A stretch of DNA of 64,000 nucleotides, taken from contig PBGL02000008.1 in assembly GCA_002718995.2 (NCBI GenBank), positions 1-64,000 on the forward strand, given 5' to 3'. This document shows positions 14,321 through 23,971 of the stretch, in pieces (position 1 is the first letter of the stretch; every line of letters begins with the position of its first letter). Made by a program: the position numbers and the translations under genes. The notes beneath the pieces are model-generated. The model did not search any database. It was not told the origin of the DNA and saw nothing but the letters and a program-made list of their open reading frames with translations. The DNA comes from Methanobacteriota archaeon (GTDB lineage: Archaea > Thermoplasmatota > Poseidoniia > Poseidoniales > Thalassarchaeaceae).

Positions 14321-16177
14321 TTGGTTTCAGAATTCTTGGGCGACACTAAAGACTCGTTAACGTGTCCGAGGGACGTGTCAAGTAATCCGAATGAGGGAGT
14401 AGACAACTCAGATGTAGTTGCTAGACTCCTGAAAGAAATGGATCCCGACTCCAAGAAATCTCTCCAGGGATGGTACTGGTTCGACTGGGCCAACCAGGCC
14501 TTCGCACTAACTGTGATCACCGTAGTGGTCCCAACTCTCCTATCGAGCATGTTCAATCTAGCAAATGGTGGAAGCGCGGACTATGCTGGGATGACCTTCA
14601 CTGGAGACAGTTTCTATGCGGTAGTACTTGGAATCTCAAGTGTATTTGTTGCGATAGTCAGTCCTATCCTAGGTGCCATTGCCGATAGAATGCCAATAAA
14701 AAAGAGGATACTGAAGATATACACTATTGTCGGCATCCTATTCACTGGACTAATGGGTTTGGCCCCGTACATGGATGATGGGTCATCATACAAATTCCTA
14801 GCAATATGCCTAATCATGGGCAACATAGGATTCGCAGGGGGTCATGCAATTTACTCTGCCTTCCTTCCATACCTGGGGGACAAGAGGCTGATGGACCACA
14901 TATCTAGTTGGGGCTATGCATATGGTTTCCTGGGTGGGTCAACACTCCTTACAATTCATCTGATAGTGGGGCTAAAGTTGGGTTTCAACGACCCTAACGT
15001 TCAGTCGTTTGTTTTCTTGACTAGCGCTCTGTGGTGGCTAGGATTCTCGATACCGTTCTTCAGAGACACACCTGAGCCGGAGATACCAAATCCGACCGAA
15101 TACGCCTCTTTTGGAGAGGCAGTAGTTGATGGCATCAGGGAGATAAGGAATACATTCTCCGAGATCAGGAGATACAGAATTTTGACTCTTTTCATGATTG
15201 GCTATCTTCTTTTCTACGATGGAATAAACGCAATTGGCGGACTTGCTGCGGCTTATGCAGATTCGGTTCTGAGAATTGACTTCAGCATGAACTTCGTATT
15301 GCTCCTCTCAGCGAATATTGCCGCTATCCCAATGACCATAATAGGAGGCAAGTTGGCTAGCAAATACAGTAACAAGAACATCTTGGGGGCTGCACTTACC
15401 GTCTTCTGCATCATTTCTGTTCTAGGTGTTGGATTTGCCCCGCTGGAGCTCGAGGGAGATCATGACAGATACGACTTCCAGTACGACTGGGACGAGGAAG
15501 AAGGAGCATATCGCCTCTCCACTTTGTACGATAGAGGGGTTGATGGCTGGGTTAGTGAGTCAGGAGAGGGGGACGAGGAATTCCGTGTAGCCTTCCTGGA
15601 TTATCTGAAGTCAGGGGATGACGAGAGGTCTCTTCTGAATGTAGAGGAGGCGTCAGAGCTCTCTTCTGAAATGTCGGGGATGACAGAACACAGATTCTCT
15701 TTCTCATTCCTCGGAGGGGATTTGAATGGTGAGTATTCAGTCGGGGATGATCACCCCACTGTGATAGAGGGTGGTCCAATAGACTGGTGGCCGAATCTCC
15801 TAAGGGACAACTTATGGGAGCCTGCGGGGCTTGGTATAAACAAGCAGTGGATAATGTTGGGAATGACTTTTGGGATGGTAATGGGAGTTGCAGGGGCCCT
15901 CTCGAGAAGTCTCTTCAGTATGCTAATACCAGCCTCCAAGACGACTGAGTTCTTCGGTTTCTTCGCATTCATTGGGAAGGCTGTGTCGGTTCTTGGTCCG
16001 ATCGTTTATGCTGTCGTCGCGGCTTCCATGGATAGTAGGATGGGGCTTCTGAGCGTGGTGATTCCGATACTTATTGGAATGGGCTTCTTCTTCGTTGTTG
16101 ACGTTGAAGAGGGGATCAAGGTAGCGAATCAGGTAGATCGGGAAGCAGGGCTGATTGATACTCAGGAGGAAGAGTGA
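14321..16177 (+). CDS. UMF1/Atg22-like major facilitator transporter
   Basis: A 618-residue MFS protein with 12 hydrophobic helices. The entry motif SLQGWYWFDWANQAF is the hallmark of the UMF1/Atg22 family, whose fungal Atg22 members export amino acids from vacuoles. The loop signature GAIADRMPIKKRI is of MFS type. A large acidic, hydrophilic insertion of about 130 residues (approximately residues 385-515, with DWDEEEGAYR and GDDERSLLN) separates two late helices and would be extracytoplasmic. The TTG at 14321 gives the longest reading; the true start may be a GTG at 14375 or the ATG at 14441, just before the family homology begins. The substrate is unknown. Confidence 0.75.
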   Translation: MVSEFLGDTKDSLTCPRDVSSNPNEGVDNSDVVARLLKEMDPDSKKSLQGWYWFDWANQAFALTVITVVVPTLLSSMFNLANGGSADYAGMTFTGDSFYAVVLGISSVFVAIVSPILGAIADRMPIKKRILKIYTIVGILFTGLMGLAPYMDDGSSYKFLAICLIMGNIGFAGGHAIYSAFLPYLGDKRLMDHISSWGYAYGFLGGSTLLTIHLIVGLKLGFNDPNVQSFVFLTSALWWLGFSIPFFRDTPEPEIPNPTEYASFGEAVVDGIREIRNTFSEIRRYRILTLFMIGYLLFYDGINAIGGLAAAYADSVLRIDFSMNFVLLLSANIAAIPMTIIGGKLASKYSNKNILGAALTVFCIISVLGVGFAPLELEGDHDRYDFQYDWDEEEGAYRLSTLYDRGVDGWVSESGEGDEEFRVAFLDYLKSGDDERSLLNVEEASELSSEMSGMTEHRFSFSFLGGDLNGEYSVGDDHPTVIEGGPIDWWPNLLRDNLWEPAGLGINKQWIMLGMTFGMVMGVAGALSRSLFSMLIPASKTTEFFGFFAFIGKAVSVLGPIVYAVVAASMDSRMGLLSVVIPILIGMGFFFVVDVEEGIKVANQVDREAGLIDTQEEE

Positions 16178-16899
16178 TGAAGGGCTCGTTCACTCTGATT
16201 CAGAACCTTCTTACACTGCTCATTATACCCTTTTTGGCTTGTATCGTGGGGATTGCCGCTGTACCTGCAATTGCACTTTTCACGGAGCTTCGTGAAGCCC
16301 TTTCCAATGGAGAGTACTGGATCGATCACCTAGCAACGGGGATCTCCCTCGGTATGTCGATAGTAGCTTGGGGAGTTACCCTGGTGATTCTTTGCGGTGC
16401 CTTGGGTGGGCTTCTACGGCCTAGGTTGGACCCAGGGAGGTACCCATTGGAGTCGTTTCTGACGATACAATGGGCATGGTCAATGGTATTCCACAAGATT
16501 GCTCTGTTCTTCTTGCCTCATTTGGTTCCCTCGTTCATCGGCAACCTGTACTACAGGCTATCCGGGGCCAGGATTGGCAGGGGCGCGCAGATCAATACGC
16601 CCAACGTAAACGACGCTGGCTCCGTCACGATAGGCGAGAGAGTGGTGATTGGGGGATACGCGACGATCAACGCTCACCTGACGGAGAAGGGAGAGTTGGT
16701 AATGGCCCCAGTGGTGATTGGAGATGGTGCGCTAATCGGAACTGGATCGATAGTTCAACCGGGATGCACGATTGGAGAGGGTGCTGTGGTCGCATCTAGG
16801 GCAGTGGTACCGAAGTGGACTGAAATTCCACCGGGTGAGACCTGGGGCGGAATACCAGCAAAATGCATTAGGCTAGCTGATGGCAGTAAGCCTGAGTGA
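16177..16899 (+). CDS. Membrane-anchored left-handed beta-helix (hexapeptide) acyltransferase-like protein
   Basis: About 240 residues. Two or three N-terminal membrane helices (LLTLLIIPFLACIVGIAAVPAI, then LGMSIVAWGVTLVILCGALGG) are followed by a short cytosolic or surface domain of hexapeptide repeats: GARIGRGAQINTPNV, GSVTIGERVVIGG, APVVIGDGALIGTGSIV, TIGEGAVVASRAVV. It ends in WGGIPAKCIR, a C-terminal motif of acetyltransferases and of carnitine-carrier proteins such as CaiE. The ATG at 16177 overlaps the MFS stop (TGATG) and is preceded by GGAGGA; a GTG at 16174 is an alternative. The tight coupling suggests a shared envelope-related function. The acyl donor and acceptor are unknown. Confidence 0.75.
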   Translation: MKGSFTLIQNLLTLLIIPFLACIVGIAAVPAIALFTELREALSNGEYWIDHLATGISLGMSIVAWGVTLVILCGALGGLLRPRLDPGRYPLESFLTIQWAWSMVFHKIALFFLPHLVPSFIGNLYYRLSGARIGRGAQINTPNVNDAGSVTIGERVVIGGYATINAHLTEKGELVMAPVVIGDGALIGTGSIVQPGCTIGEGAVVASRAVVPKWTEIPPGETWGGIPAKCIRLADGSKPE

Positions 16900-17526
16900 T
16901 CAATGGTCGTCTTCCTCTGGCTCTTCGCCGGAGTCGCCCTCCTCAGGCGTCTCGGAAGCTGCCTCCTTGGCTGCCTCCAGGGTCTCCTCCATCCTATCTT
17001 TGAACAGGTCCTTCTTCTCCTCGAACTCCTTGTAGGCCTCCACGGCGCTGTCAATCATTGCGTACCTGGTCTGGATTGCCTCGCTGAGGTCCTCGAAGAG
17101 CTTCATGTGCTGGGCGTACCAGTCGTCCCTCGCCTTCATCTCCACCATTGAGGTCTGAAGGGCTGTGTCGAGCTCCTCCGCCACCTCGAACACCCTACCG
17201 AGCCTCGCTTGCTCGCGGGTATACATCTCCTGGGTCTTCTCCAGCTCTGGCTCGAGGTGCTTAACCCTAGTGCCGGCCTTGGCGCCCTCTATCTCGAGCT
17301 CCCTTATTCGATTGTCCTTCTCGTTCAGCAGCGCCTCCAGGCCCTCCTTCTCGATCTCCTTGTCTATGGCATCCTTCTCGAGTACCTCGATGTGCGCCTT
17401 TGCGTCCGAGAAATCGGTTTCTAGTGCCTGATAGGCAACGTACAACTTGTCTAGACGTTCCTTTTCCATGGTCAGCTGCTCGTGGACGTTGTCCTCCGCG
17501 GCCGGAACTTGCTCCTCTTCGCTCAT
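16900..17526 (-). CDS. Acidic coiled-coil protein
   Basis: A 208-residue protein beginning MSEEEQVPAAEDNVHEQ (ATG at 17526; an ATG at 17538 adds four residues). Nearly all of residues 20-190 form long heptad-rich helices (LTMEKERLDKLYVAYQALE, VLEKDAIDKEIEKEGLEALL and the LEPELEKTQEMYTREQARL region). It ends in an acidic tail (TPEEGDSGEEPEEDDH). There is no signal peptide or membrane helix. No enzyme family was recognised; it could be a structural or scaffold protein. It converges with the acyltransferase gene with no spacer and has the high Glu/Lys content usual of coiled coils. Confidence 0.75.
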   Translation of the reverse strand: MSEEEQVPAAEDNVHEQLTMEKERLDKLYVAYQALETDFSDAKAHIEVLEKDAIDKEIEKEGLEALLNEKDNRIRELEIEGAKAGTRVKHLEPELEKTQEMYTREQARLGRVFEVAEELDTALQTSMVEMKARDDWYAQHMKLFEDLSEAIQTRYAMIDSAVEAYKEFEEKKDLFKDRMEETLEAAKEAASETPEEGDSGEEPEEDDH

Positions 17527-17608
17527 GGTGCCCCTCAAACAACTCGAGCCACGCTTCCCCTTTAACCCCGGCGGAAAACGTGAGTCGAAAATATCGCATT
17601 ATGGCCAT

Positions 17609-19021
17609 TCATGAGGATATTGCGGCAATGGTGGATGACATAACCGCAGTGAGCCTCTTTGCAGATGGAATGTGCAGCTTCTCGTCGGGACCATGGGCAT
17701 TATTTCCAGGACCAGATGGTCCTGTGCAGAGGAACTTGGCCTCTGGGTACCTTCCCTGCATCATTGCCATGAATGGTATCGTCCCACCTATCCATGTGGC
17801 AAGAGGAGGTAGTCCTGAGAGGTGCATGGAGGCGTCGTGAATGGCTTCCTTGACCGCTCCTTCCAGAGGGGGAGCGTCGAATCCATTGGCTGATGAGTCC
17901 AGAGTGAACGTCACTTCGGCACCATATGGGGGATTGCGTTCTAGCGTCTCCTTGATAATCGGTTCCAGAGCATCGGCGTCGACCCCGGGCGGTATCCTGA
18001 AGCTCAGCTTCAAATCCGTATTTGTCCTGAGTACGTTGCCCGCGACTTGGACCGGTGGCATTCCATCGGCTCCAATGACGCACAGGGAAGGTAGCCAGTT
18101 CATTCCAAGTATCATCTCGGGAACGCTGTCGGCCACAGGGGTGAGGGTATCCACGGTAGGGAACTGTTCCCAGACCGAGTCTCCTACCACTGAGGCGAGT
18201 GATTCTGCCTTTTCCCTCAACTCGGAGCCTACATCGGCATACATCTCCGGAATTAGTACCCTTCCGGTGGCTGAGTCCTCTACTCTGTCTAGCAGGGCCC
18301 TGGCAATCCTGAATGATGATGGTATCGAGCCGCCTGAGTTGCCTGAGTGTATTCCCTCATGGGATACCTTGACCGAGAGAGTCCCAGATACTAGTCCCCG
18401 GAGTGCCTCAGTCATCCAAATATGGTCGTAGTCTGGACCTCCACTGTCCATTACGACAATCATGTCAGGGTTCCCGAGGTCTTCGTTTAGAGAATCCAGA
18501 TAGGGAGGCAGGTCGAAGGATCCGGACTCCTCGCATGTTTCAATCAGGAAGGTGCATTTTGGGTGTGGGATTCCCGACTCCTGAAGGAGTCTGACCGAGG
18601 TCACGCAAAGATAGCCGCCATATCCGTCGTCGATAGATCCTCTGCCGTACAGCCATGGGTCTCTCCTAACCGGCTTCAGAGGATGGAGCCCTTCGGACCA
18701 TAGCTCTGGCTTGGATGGCTGCTTGTCCAGGTGTGAGTAGAATACCACCTCTCCTTTGCCCGTTCCCTCTATGGTGACAAGGAGTACTGGTGATTTGCCA
18801 TCGATGGTGTGCTTCTGATAGCTCATCCCTGAAATTCCCTGATCGTCTAGCCATGCACTGAACAGGTCGATTGTGGCATCCAACTCCCCCAGTGAATCCC
18901 ACTTCGGTTCGAAGAGGGGAGAGAGGGCCTTGATCCCGATGAATTCCCCTAGTGAGGGCAATATAGAGCTCTCCCATAGCTCATCACTACGTTCCATCAT
19001 CCGGTCTAGTGTCTCCGACAT
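17609..19021 (-). CDS. M20 family metallopeptidase (carnosinase/CPG2-like)
   Basis: A 470-residue dinuclear zinc peptidase. Metal and catalytic residues are visible in order: YSHLDKQP (His and Asp), RGSIDDGYGGY (bridging Asp), ETCEESGS (catalytic and metal-binding Glu), VVMDSGGPDYD (metal Asp) and the C-terminal NAHGPDEKL (metal His). The lid/dimerisation domain contains EGIHSGNSGGSIPSSF. Members hydrolyse dipeptides or remove C-terminal residues from peptides. There is no signal sequence, so it is cytosolic and fits peptide recycling. The start is placed at MSETLDRM (19021); the longer reading to 19045 adds MCKPPHRP, which is unlike the family. Confidence 0.88.
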   Translation of the reverse strand: MSETLDRMMERSDELWESSILPSLGEFIGIKALSPLFEPKWDSLGELDATIDLFSAWLDDQGISGMSYQKHTIDGKSPVLLVTIEGTGKGEVVFYSHLDKQPSKPELWSEGLHPLKPVRRDPWLYGRGSIDDGYGGYLCVTSVRLLQESGIPHPKCTFLIETCEESGSFDLPPYLDSLNEDLGNPDMIVVMDSGGPDYDHIWMTEALRGLVSGTLSVKVSHEGIHSGNSGGSIPSSFRIARALLDRVEDSATGRVLIPEMYADVGSELREKAESLASVVGDSVWEQFPTVDTLTPVADSVPEMILGMNWLPSLCVIGADGMPPVQVAGNVLRTNTDLKLSFRIPPGVDADALEPIIKETLERNPPYGAEVTFTLDSSANGFDAPPLEGAVKEAIHDASMHLSGLPPLATWIGGTIPFMAMMQGRYPEAKFLCTGPSGPGNNAHGPDEKLHIPSAKRLTAVMSSTIAAISS

Positions 19022-19078
19022 GGGCCTGTGTGGGGGCTTGCACAAATGGACTCTTCTGCCATGGGGTAGTGAGTTTTC

Positions 19079-22000
19079 CTAGGGGCAGTTTCCACAGGAG
19101 CAAATATGCTCTGAGATTTTGGACTCTGGTTGTAAAGATATCTTAGCTGCACTAGACAGTAACTGATCCAATTTTTCAATCGTTTCTCTGAACATGTCTT
19201 CGGGGTACTCCACGACTCTCCCTGTAATGCCTACTAGGATGGCAGGCCTCAGTACCTTTCGATGAGGGAGGTTCCTCCTTTTCCGCTCGTCTTCTATGGT
19301 GGAGAGGGCCACGTAGTAGAGGGCTAGCTGCATACCATGGTGCTCTAGCATCTCTATTTCTGCATCGCACGCTGGCTCGATTTTGAAATTTCCATATGGC
19401 TCCATTAGTCCTTCTCTGACATCGGAGTTTACCCTGAAGGCCTCCTCGGTCTTGAGGTCTATTGGTCTGATTGCTCTTCCTTGTTCGGAGACCGTGCAGA
19501 GTACTAGGTCAATTACACCATCCATTTCTACTTCTGCCTCCTCTATCACAGATAGGGGCTCTGGGCCATCAGGGGTCCACCTAGACCTGACTATCGTGTC
19601 TATGGTCGACCTCCTTGACAGGTGGAATGGCATTTCGGTCCTCAGTCCTTCAACCGTTTCCCCACCGTTCTCTTTTCCTGATGTTAGGTCCCCTAGAGGG
19701 CCTTCCTTGATTCGGGATAGCATGGTCTGGGTTAGGGATCTACACCCTTCCCTATCAGCCCCCGGTGGGAGCAGTTCATCGAGAACCTGGTTGATTATCG
19801 ACACATCCTCTAGCTTATCTGGAGTTATTTCCGTCCATGAATCGGGTAGGTTGGCATCGGCTAAGTCAGGAGGTCCTGGATTACCGAGGCCTATCTCGAA
19901 GGCCCTGTGTACTATGTTGCCCAGAGTTGCGGCAGTGACTCCCCTGGGGAGGTTTGGTACCTCCTCTTCCTCGGATCTAGAGACGAAGATATCAGATTTC
20001 ATAGCGGCTCTGGTCTCCAGCCAGTATCTTCGGCTGCACATCTGCAGGACCGGTATCCTGTGAGGAGCCACCCTGACTCTATTGGAGCGCTCCCTTCTAG
20101 GTGCTGGCATCGGAGGAATTTGCTTTCCGAGGGACTGTTGGGCTGCGTCATTTACCATCTCAATCCTCTGGAGAGGGGTTAGTGGGTTCGTGTGGTCGTC
20201 GGCAGTGTCGAGGCAGTCAGGGTGGTGAATCAGTGCGAAACCGGGGAGCGTATTGGTGCCGAGGAACCCCCCGATCAGTGCACTCATTGGATTGATCAAT
20301 CTATGCCCCCCATTGATGGTTCCCGAATATGGCCCGAGCTTGTCTTTCTCTCTCAACCAAAATGAGTCGTCTTCATCGTCATGGCCAAATTCGCTTCTTC
20401 TCCATGAGCCATGACGTAGGGACTCCAGCCACATCTGACCCAACTGGGGGATGGGGTTGGAGTATGTCCATGGTACGTACAATCCCTCTCCCGCTGGATT
20501 ATTCCATTCTGTCCCTCTGGGGGAGCCTGAAATGATCAGCTTATTCTCAGCTCTTGTGGCAGCTACGTATAGGAGTCTTCTAGACTCTGCTTCCTTTCTT
20601 GCGGTGTGGGTCATTATGAGGTGTCTCCAAAGAGGAGAATGTGGGTGGTCCTTGCCCGTTTTCTTGATTGGCCATGGCTTGGGCCTCCCTCCAAACATCT
20701 CAGGTGTGACAATCATCCTGTTGGTGTACTCGTTCCTGAGGTTTGTCTGCCTTCCAGAGAAGACATCGGCGAGTATGACAACCTTTGATTCCAATCCCTT
20801 TGACCCGTGTATGGTCATTATCCTGACTGCCTCATTCTGTTGAGGGGATGATGCTTCTAGTGCTGAGGAGTCGCTATCTTTGATTGCAGACACCCTATCC
20901 GCAATAATCGAGGGGTCTCCCCCGAACTCCCTCGATAGGGACTTGATCAGGGAAATGAATTCTTCAGCGTCTTGCCTGTCCCCAGGACTATTGTTGGCTA
21001 CTAACAAATCGGAGTTGTCTATCGATTCCTCCAAAGCATCGATTATACGGCCAGATGGAGCGAGTTTTGCCCATCTGGATATTAGTTCCCTAAGGCGCTC
21101 ATTGTCGGAAGTTTCAGCCAACCTAGTTACTAGGTTCTCATTTTCGACAGCTCCGCTTAGTAAGTCCTGCAAACTGCTGTCATTCAGTCCGACAATGCTA
21201 CTCCTGGCAACCCATGCAGCATTGTGCCTGGAGGTCGGACGAGCCAGGAACTGGAGTAGTCCGTTGAGGCAGTGAGCCACGGGCCTGTCCAGAAGGCCAC
21301 CCTCCCTGTCTACCTGGGAAGTGACTCCTACGAGGGACAGTTGTCGTACTATGGAGTCCCTCAAAGCACTCCTGCTCGGAAGGAGTATCATGATGTCCCC
21401 TGGTGAAACGGGATCCTCCTCCGGAAGTTGATTCCAGTTTCCCGATGGCCCCCTGACTCTGATGGGTTTCCCGTCGATGAGGTTCCTCACCCTCCTTGCG
21501 ATAAGCAGGGACTGCCTTTCTATTGAGTCGGGGATCCCATCAGTGAATGGGTCTAGGGGCGTAGTCAGGTCGACTGGTGGATCTTCTTCCCCGTCACTCG
21601 TGACAGGGCATATCCACTCCAATGACCCAGGGTTTGCTTTTTTGTTCGGACTTGGGAATAGTGGCTGAGGCGAGGCGTAGAAGTTTCCATCTGGCAGCCC
21701 CCTGTGCCTCTCAGAGAAAATATCCTTCCACCATTCATCCATTACTTCCAGGAGGCCTCCGTCCGTCCTGTAGTTTACTTTGAGCCTGATCAGTCCTCGC
21801 CGACGCAACCTTACCTCTTCTTGGTCGGGTTTTGGAAGGTGCTGGTCCGAAAAGTCAAAGGGTATCCATTCAATTAGATCGAGTCCTGCATTCTCGGCCA
21901 TTCTAGATGCTTTGGTAAAGCCGGAGGAAACGGCATTCCTGGGGTCTCTGCTCTCATCGAATCGCCTTAGTTCAGGACTCCGTGTTAACTCACTAACACT

Positions 22001-23971
22001 GGAGAATTCATGATCGTTGACGGACATCAGGTGATTGGAGTAATCCAAGAATCCTGCAACCTCGGCCTGTCTGAAGGCGTAGATGCTCTGCTTGACGTCA
22101 CCCACATAGCAGATAGTTGGCTGCCATTGGGTGTCTGGTGGCGACAGGTCACTGGAAAGTTGCTCCCTAGGCCCCCATAGTCTGGATAAGAGCCTCCACT
22201 GGAGGGGGGAGTTGTCCTGTGCCTCGTCGATGATGAATGCCCTGTATCTCCTTCTAATTTTCTTCAGTGTCGCCACCCTTCTCTCCAAGTCTTGCCTTAT
22301 TGCGCCGAGTCTGCCGGATGACTCTGCGGCTAGTGATGGGGACTTCTCCAATTTCTCGAGTTGGTTGAAGGCTGAGTGGATATGGTCGTCCCTCCATGGA
22401 GTCGGTCCGAGTGAGTCGAGAGCCGAAATCAGCTGCTTGGGGTAGAATTTCTTGCATGCTTCAGGGCAATTCGCCAATAGCAGGTCACCCGTCAGCCTCT
22501 GGATGTCACTGAAATCATCCACCTCATTAGTGTCCTTGATCTTCTTCAGTATTCCCTTGAATCCCAGATGTACCAGTCTCAAGTCGTTCAGATTCTGTGC
22601 CTCTCCATCTAGATTGAAATGGAAATCGGATGGCATTTTGCCGTCTGGGAGCCTTTCTGGTACCCCCTCGGGGAAGGATTCTGAGTATGGCTTTCTTTCT
22701 TCGGTCGAGCAAGGGGGGTTACGCGTGTCCAATAGCATTGCAAGTTGTGCGTAATGCAGGACGATGCTGCCGTTCTCGGTGGCATACCATCCATTCAGTC
22801 TGTCGTATATTTCATCCATCTCCGATCTGAGTCTCTCCTTGGTAGATTTATCGGATATCCTGCCAATGGTTTCTATTCCCCTGGGCCAGTTTGAGTCTTT
22901 TGGAAGGGTCTTAGCGACGCCGGGGAATATTTTCGGAGGGTCATTACCCGGCCTCTTTAGTAGAGATGCTCTGGAAGCCGTGCATTGCAGATGATGGCTG
23001 ATCCACACGAGTTGCTCCCAGGGGTCAGACGGCCGTGACTTCGACAGGCTGTCCATGCATGCCATCCTAGATTCTGCTGGCCACCCTTGTGGGGCGAAGT
23101 GGGTGGTGTTCCTTTTGATAAGCTCGCAGAAGTCTGTAGTAACTCCTTGTAGTTCGAGAAATACGTGTTCTATCCTTTTCGGGTCAATGGACGACATTAT
23201 TCTACTGAGGAGGAGTTCTCCGTCTATCTCTCCTTCATTGTCGGAGATGGTCCGTACTCCCTCATCTATGAAGACCGAGTTTCTGACTAGTCCCCTCAGG
23301 ATCCTGGAAGCGGTCCACCTTCCATGGTACATCCTCGCTATCCGATCCCTGGCTTCTAGTACCTTCTCAACAATTTCTCCAGCCACTCCTGCATCTACAG
23401 CATCCCCTATTCTGGACCTCGAGCTAGGTAGCCTCCAGAGGATGTTGATTGCCTCGTCTATAGCCAGTTCCCTAGCTGCATCCGATATCTTCTCCTGTGC
23501 GTACGCATCTGCGAGGATGTTCTTGAACGGGGAAACTAGCTGGTTGAAGAACGAGTCTATCGTTCCCACCGGCGCGTCCTCTAGTTGGGCTAGGAGCATC
23601 TCGGGGTCTCCGACATTAGCGACCCTTGATTCATCCGTGATGCTCAAGTCTTGAATCTTCGACCTGAGCCTGTCTTTCATCTCATCCGCGGCCTTGTTTG
23701 TGAATGTCAGTAGGACCACTTCCCCCGGAAGAAGCCCGGGCCATTTCCGGGGGTCGCTGATATCTGCAGGGGCTGAGATGTGCGTTCCCCCTCCGGGGCG
23801 CGGTGGCCTCTCGGGGATGGGTGTCAGCCTAGTTGCCCTCTGGTCACTGGAGAGGTAGTGTTGAATTACCCTGTCAACAATCGTACTGGTCTTGCCAGTT
23901 CCTGCTCCTGCGTCGACTACTATGTGGGAGTCGATATTGAGTGCCAATCGCTGACCGGTATTCAGGAGCAT
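19079..23971 (-). CDS. AddA/RecB-like UvrD-type helicase with C-terminal Fe-S-type nuclease domain
   Basis: A 1630-residue protein. SF1A helicase motifs appear in order: Q motif TGQRL, Walker A DAGAGTGKT (K27), LLTFTNKAADEMKDRL (Ia), IIDEAQDNSPLQ (Walker B), YVGDVKQSIYAFRQAE (III), LKVNYRTDGG (IV), VRIMTIHGSKGLESKVVI (V) and RRLLYVAATRAENKLI (VI). The C-terminus has PD-(D/E)XK motifs: MDGVIDLVL, IRPIDLKTEE and HGMQLALYY. Cysteines at QMCSRRYW and in the last residues (ICSCGNCP) fit a four-Cys iron-sulfur staple like that of AddB and Dna2, which bacterial AddA normally lacks. Together with the next gene it forms a RecBCD/AddAB-like double-strand-break resection machine. Confidence 0.85.
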   Translation of the reverse strand: MLLNTGQRLALNIDSHIVVDAGAGTGKTSTIVDRVIQHYLSSDQRATRLTPIPERPPRPGGGTHISAPADISDPRKWPGLLPGEVVLLTFTNKAADEMKDRLRSKIQDLSITDESRVANVGDPEMLLAQLEDAPVGTIDSFFNQLVSPFKNILADAYAQEKISDAARELAIDEAINILWRLPSSRSRIGDAVDAGVAGEIVEKVLEARDRIARMYHGRWTASRILRGLVRNSVFIDEGVRTISDNEGEIDGELLLSRIMSSIDPKRIEHVFLELQGVTTDFCELIKRNTTHFAPQGWPAESRMACMDSLSKSRPSDPWEQLVWISHHLQCTASRASLLKRPGNDPPKIFPGVAKTLPKDSNWPRGIETIGRISDKSTKERLRSEMDEIYDRLNGWYATENGSIVLHYAQLAMLLDTRNPPCSTEERKPYSESFPEGVPERLPDGKMPSDFHFNLDGEAQNLNDLRLVHLGFKGILKKIKDTNEVDDFSDIQRLTGDLLLANCPEACKKFYPKQLISALDSLGPTPWRDDHIHSAFNQLEKLEKSPSLAAESSGRLGAIRQDLERRVATLKKIRRRYRAFIIDEAQDNSPLQWRLLSRLWGPREQLSSDLSPPDTQWQPTICYVGDVKQSIYAFRQAEVAGFLDYSNHLMSVNDHEFSSVSELTRSPELRRFDESRDPRNAVSSGFTKASRMAENAGLDLIEWIPFDFSDQHLPKPDQEEVRLRRRGLIRLKVNYRTDGGLLEVMDEWWKDIFSERHRGLPDGNFYASPQPLFPSPNKKANPGSLEWICPVTSDGEEDPPVDLTTPLDPFTDGIPDSIERQSLLIARRVRNLIDGKPIRVRGPSGNWNQLPEEDPVSPGDIMILLPSRSALRDSIVRQLSLVGVTSQVDREGGLLDRPVAHCLNGLLQFLARPTSRHNAAWVARSSIVGLNDSSLQDLLSGAVENENLVTRLAETSDNERLRELISRWAKLAPSGRIIDALEESIDNSDLLVANNSPGDRQDAEEFISLIKSLSREFGGDPSIIADRVSAIKDSDSSALEASSPQQNEAVRIMTIHGSKGLESKVVILADVFSGRQTNLRNEYTNRMIVTPEMFGGRPKPWPIKKTGKDHPHSPLWRHLIMTHTARKEAESRRLLYVAATRAENKLIISGSPRGTEWNNPAGEGLYVPWTYSNPIPQLGQMWLESLRHGSWRRSEFGHDDEDDSFWLREKDKLGPYSGTINGGHRLINPMSALIGGFLGTNTLPGFALIHHPDCLDTADDHTNPLTPLQRIEMVNDAAQQSLGKQIPPMPAPRRERSNRVRVAPHRIPVLQMCSRRYWLETRAAMKSDIFVSRSEEEEVPNLPRGVTAATLGNIVHRAFEIGLGNPGPPDLADANLPDSWTEITPDKLEDVSIINQVLDELLPPGADREGCRSLTQTMLSRIKEGPLGDLTSGKENGGETVEGLRTEMPFHLSRRSTIDTIVRSRWTPDGPEPLSVIEEAEVEMDGVIDLVLCTVSEQGRAIRPIDLKTEEAFRVNSDVREGLMEPYGNFKIEPACDAEIEMLEHHGMQLALYYVALSTIEDERKRRNLPHRKVLRPAILVGITGRVVEYPEDMFRETIEKLDQLLSSAAKISLQPESKISEHICSCGNCP

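Noticed and set aside
19383-20063. Plus-strand reading frame of 226 codons inside the AddA-like gene
   Set aside because: It lies entirely within a clear helicase-nuclease on the other strand, is Ser/Leu-rich, and has no recognisable domain; a shadow.
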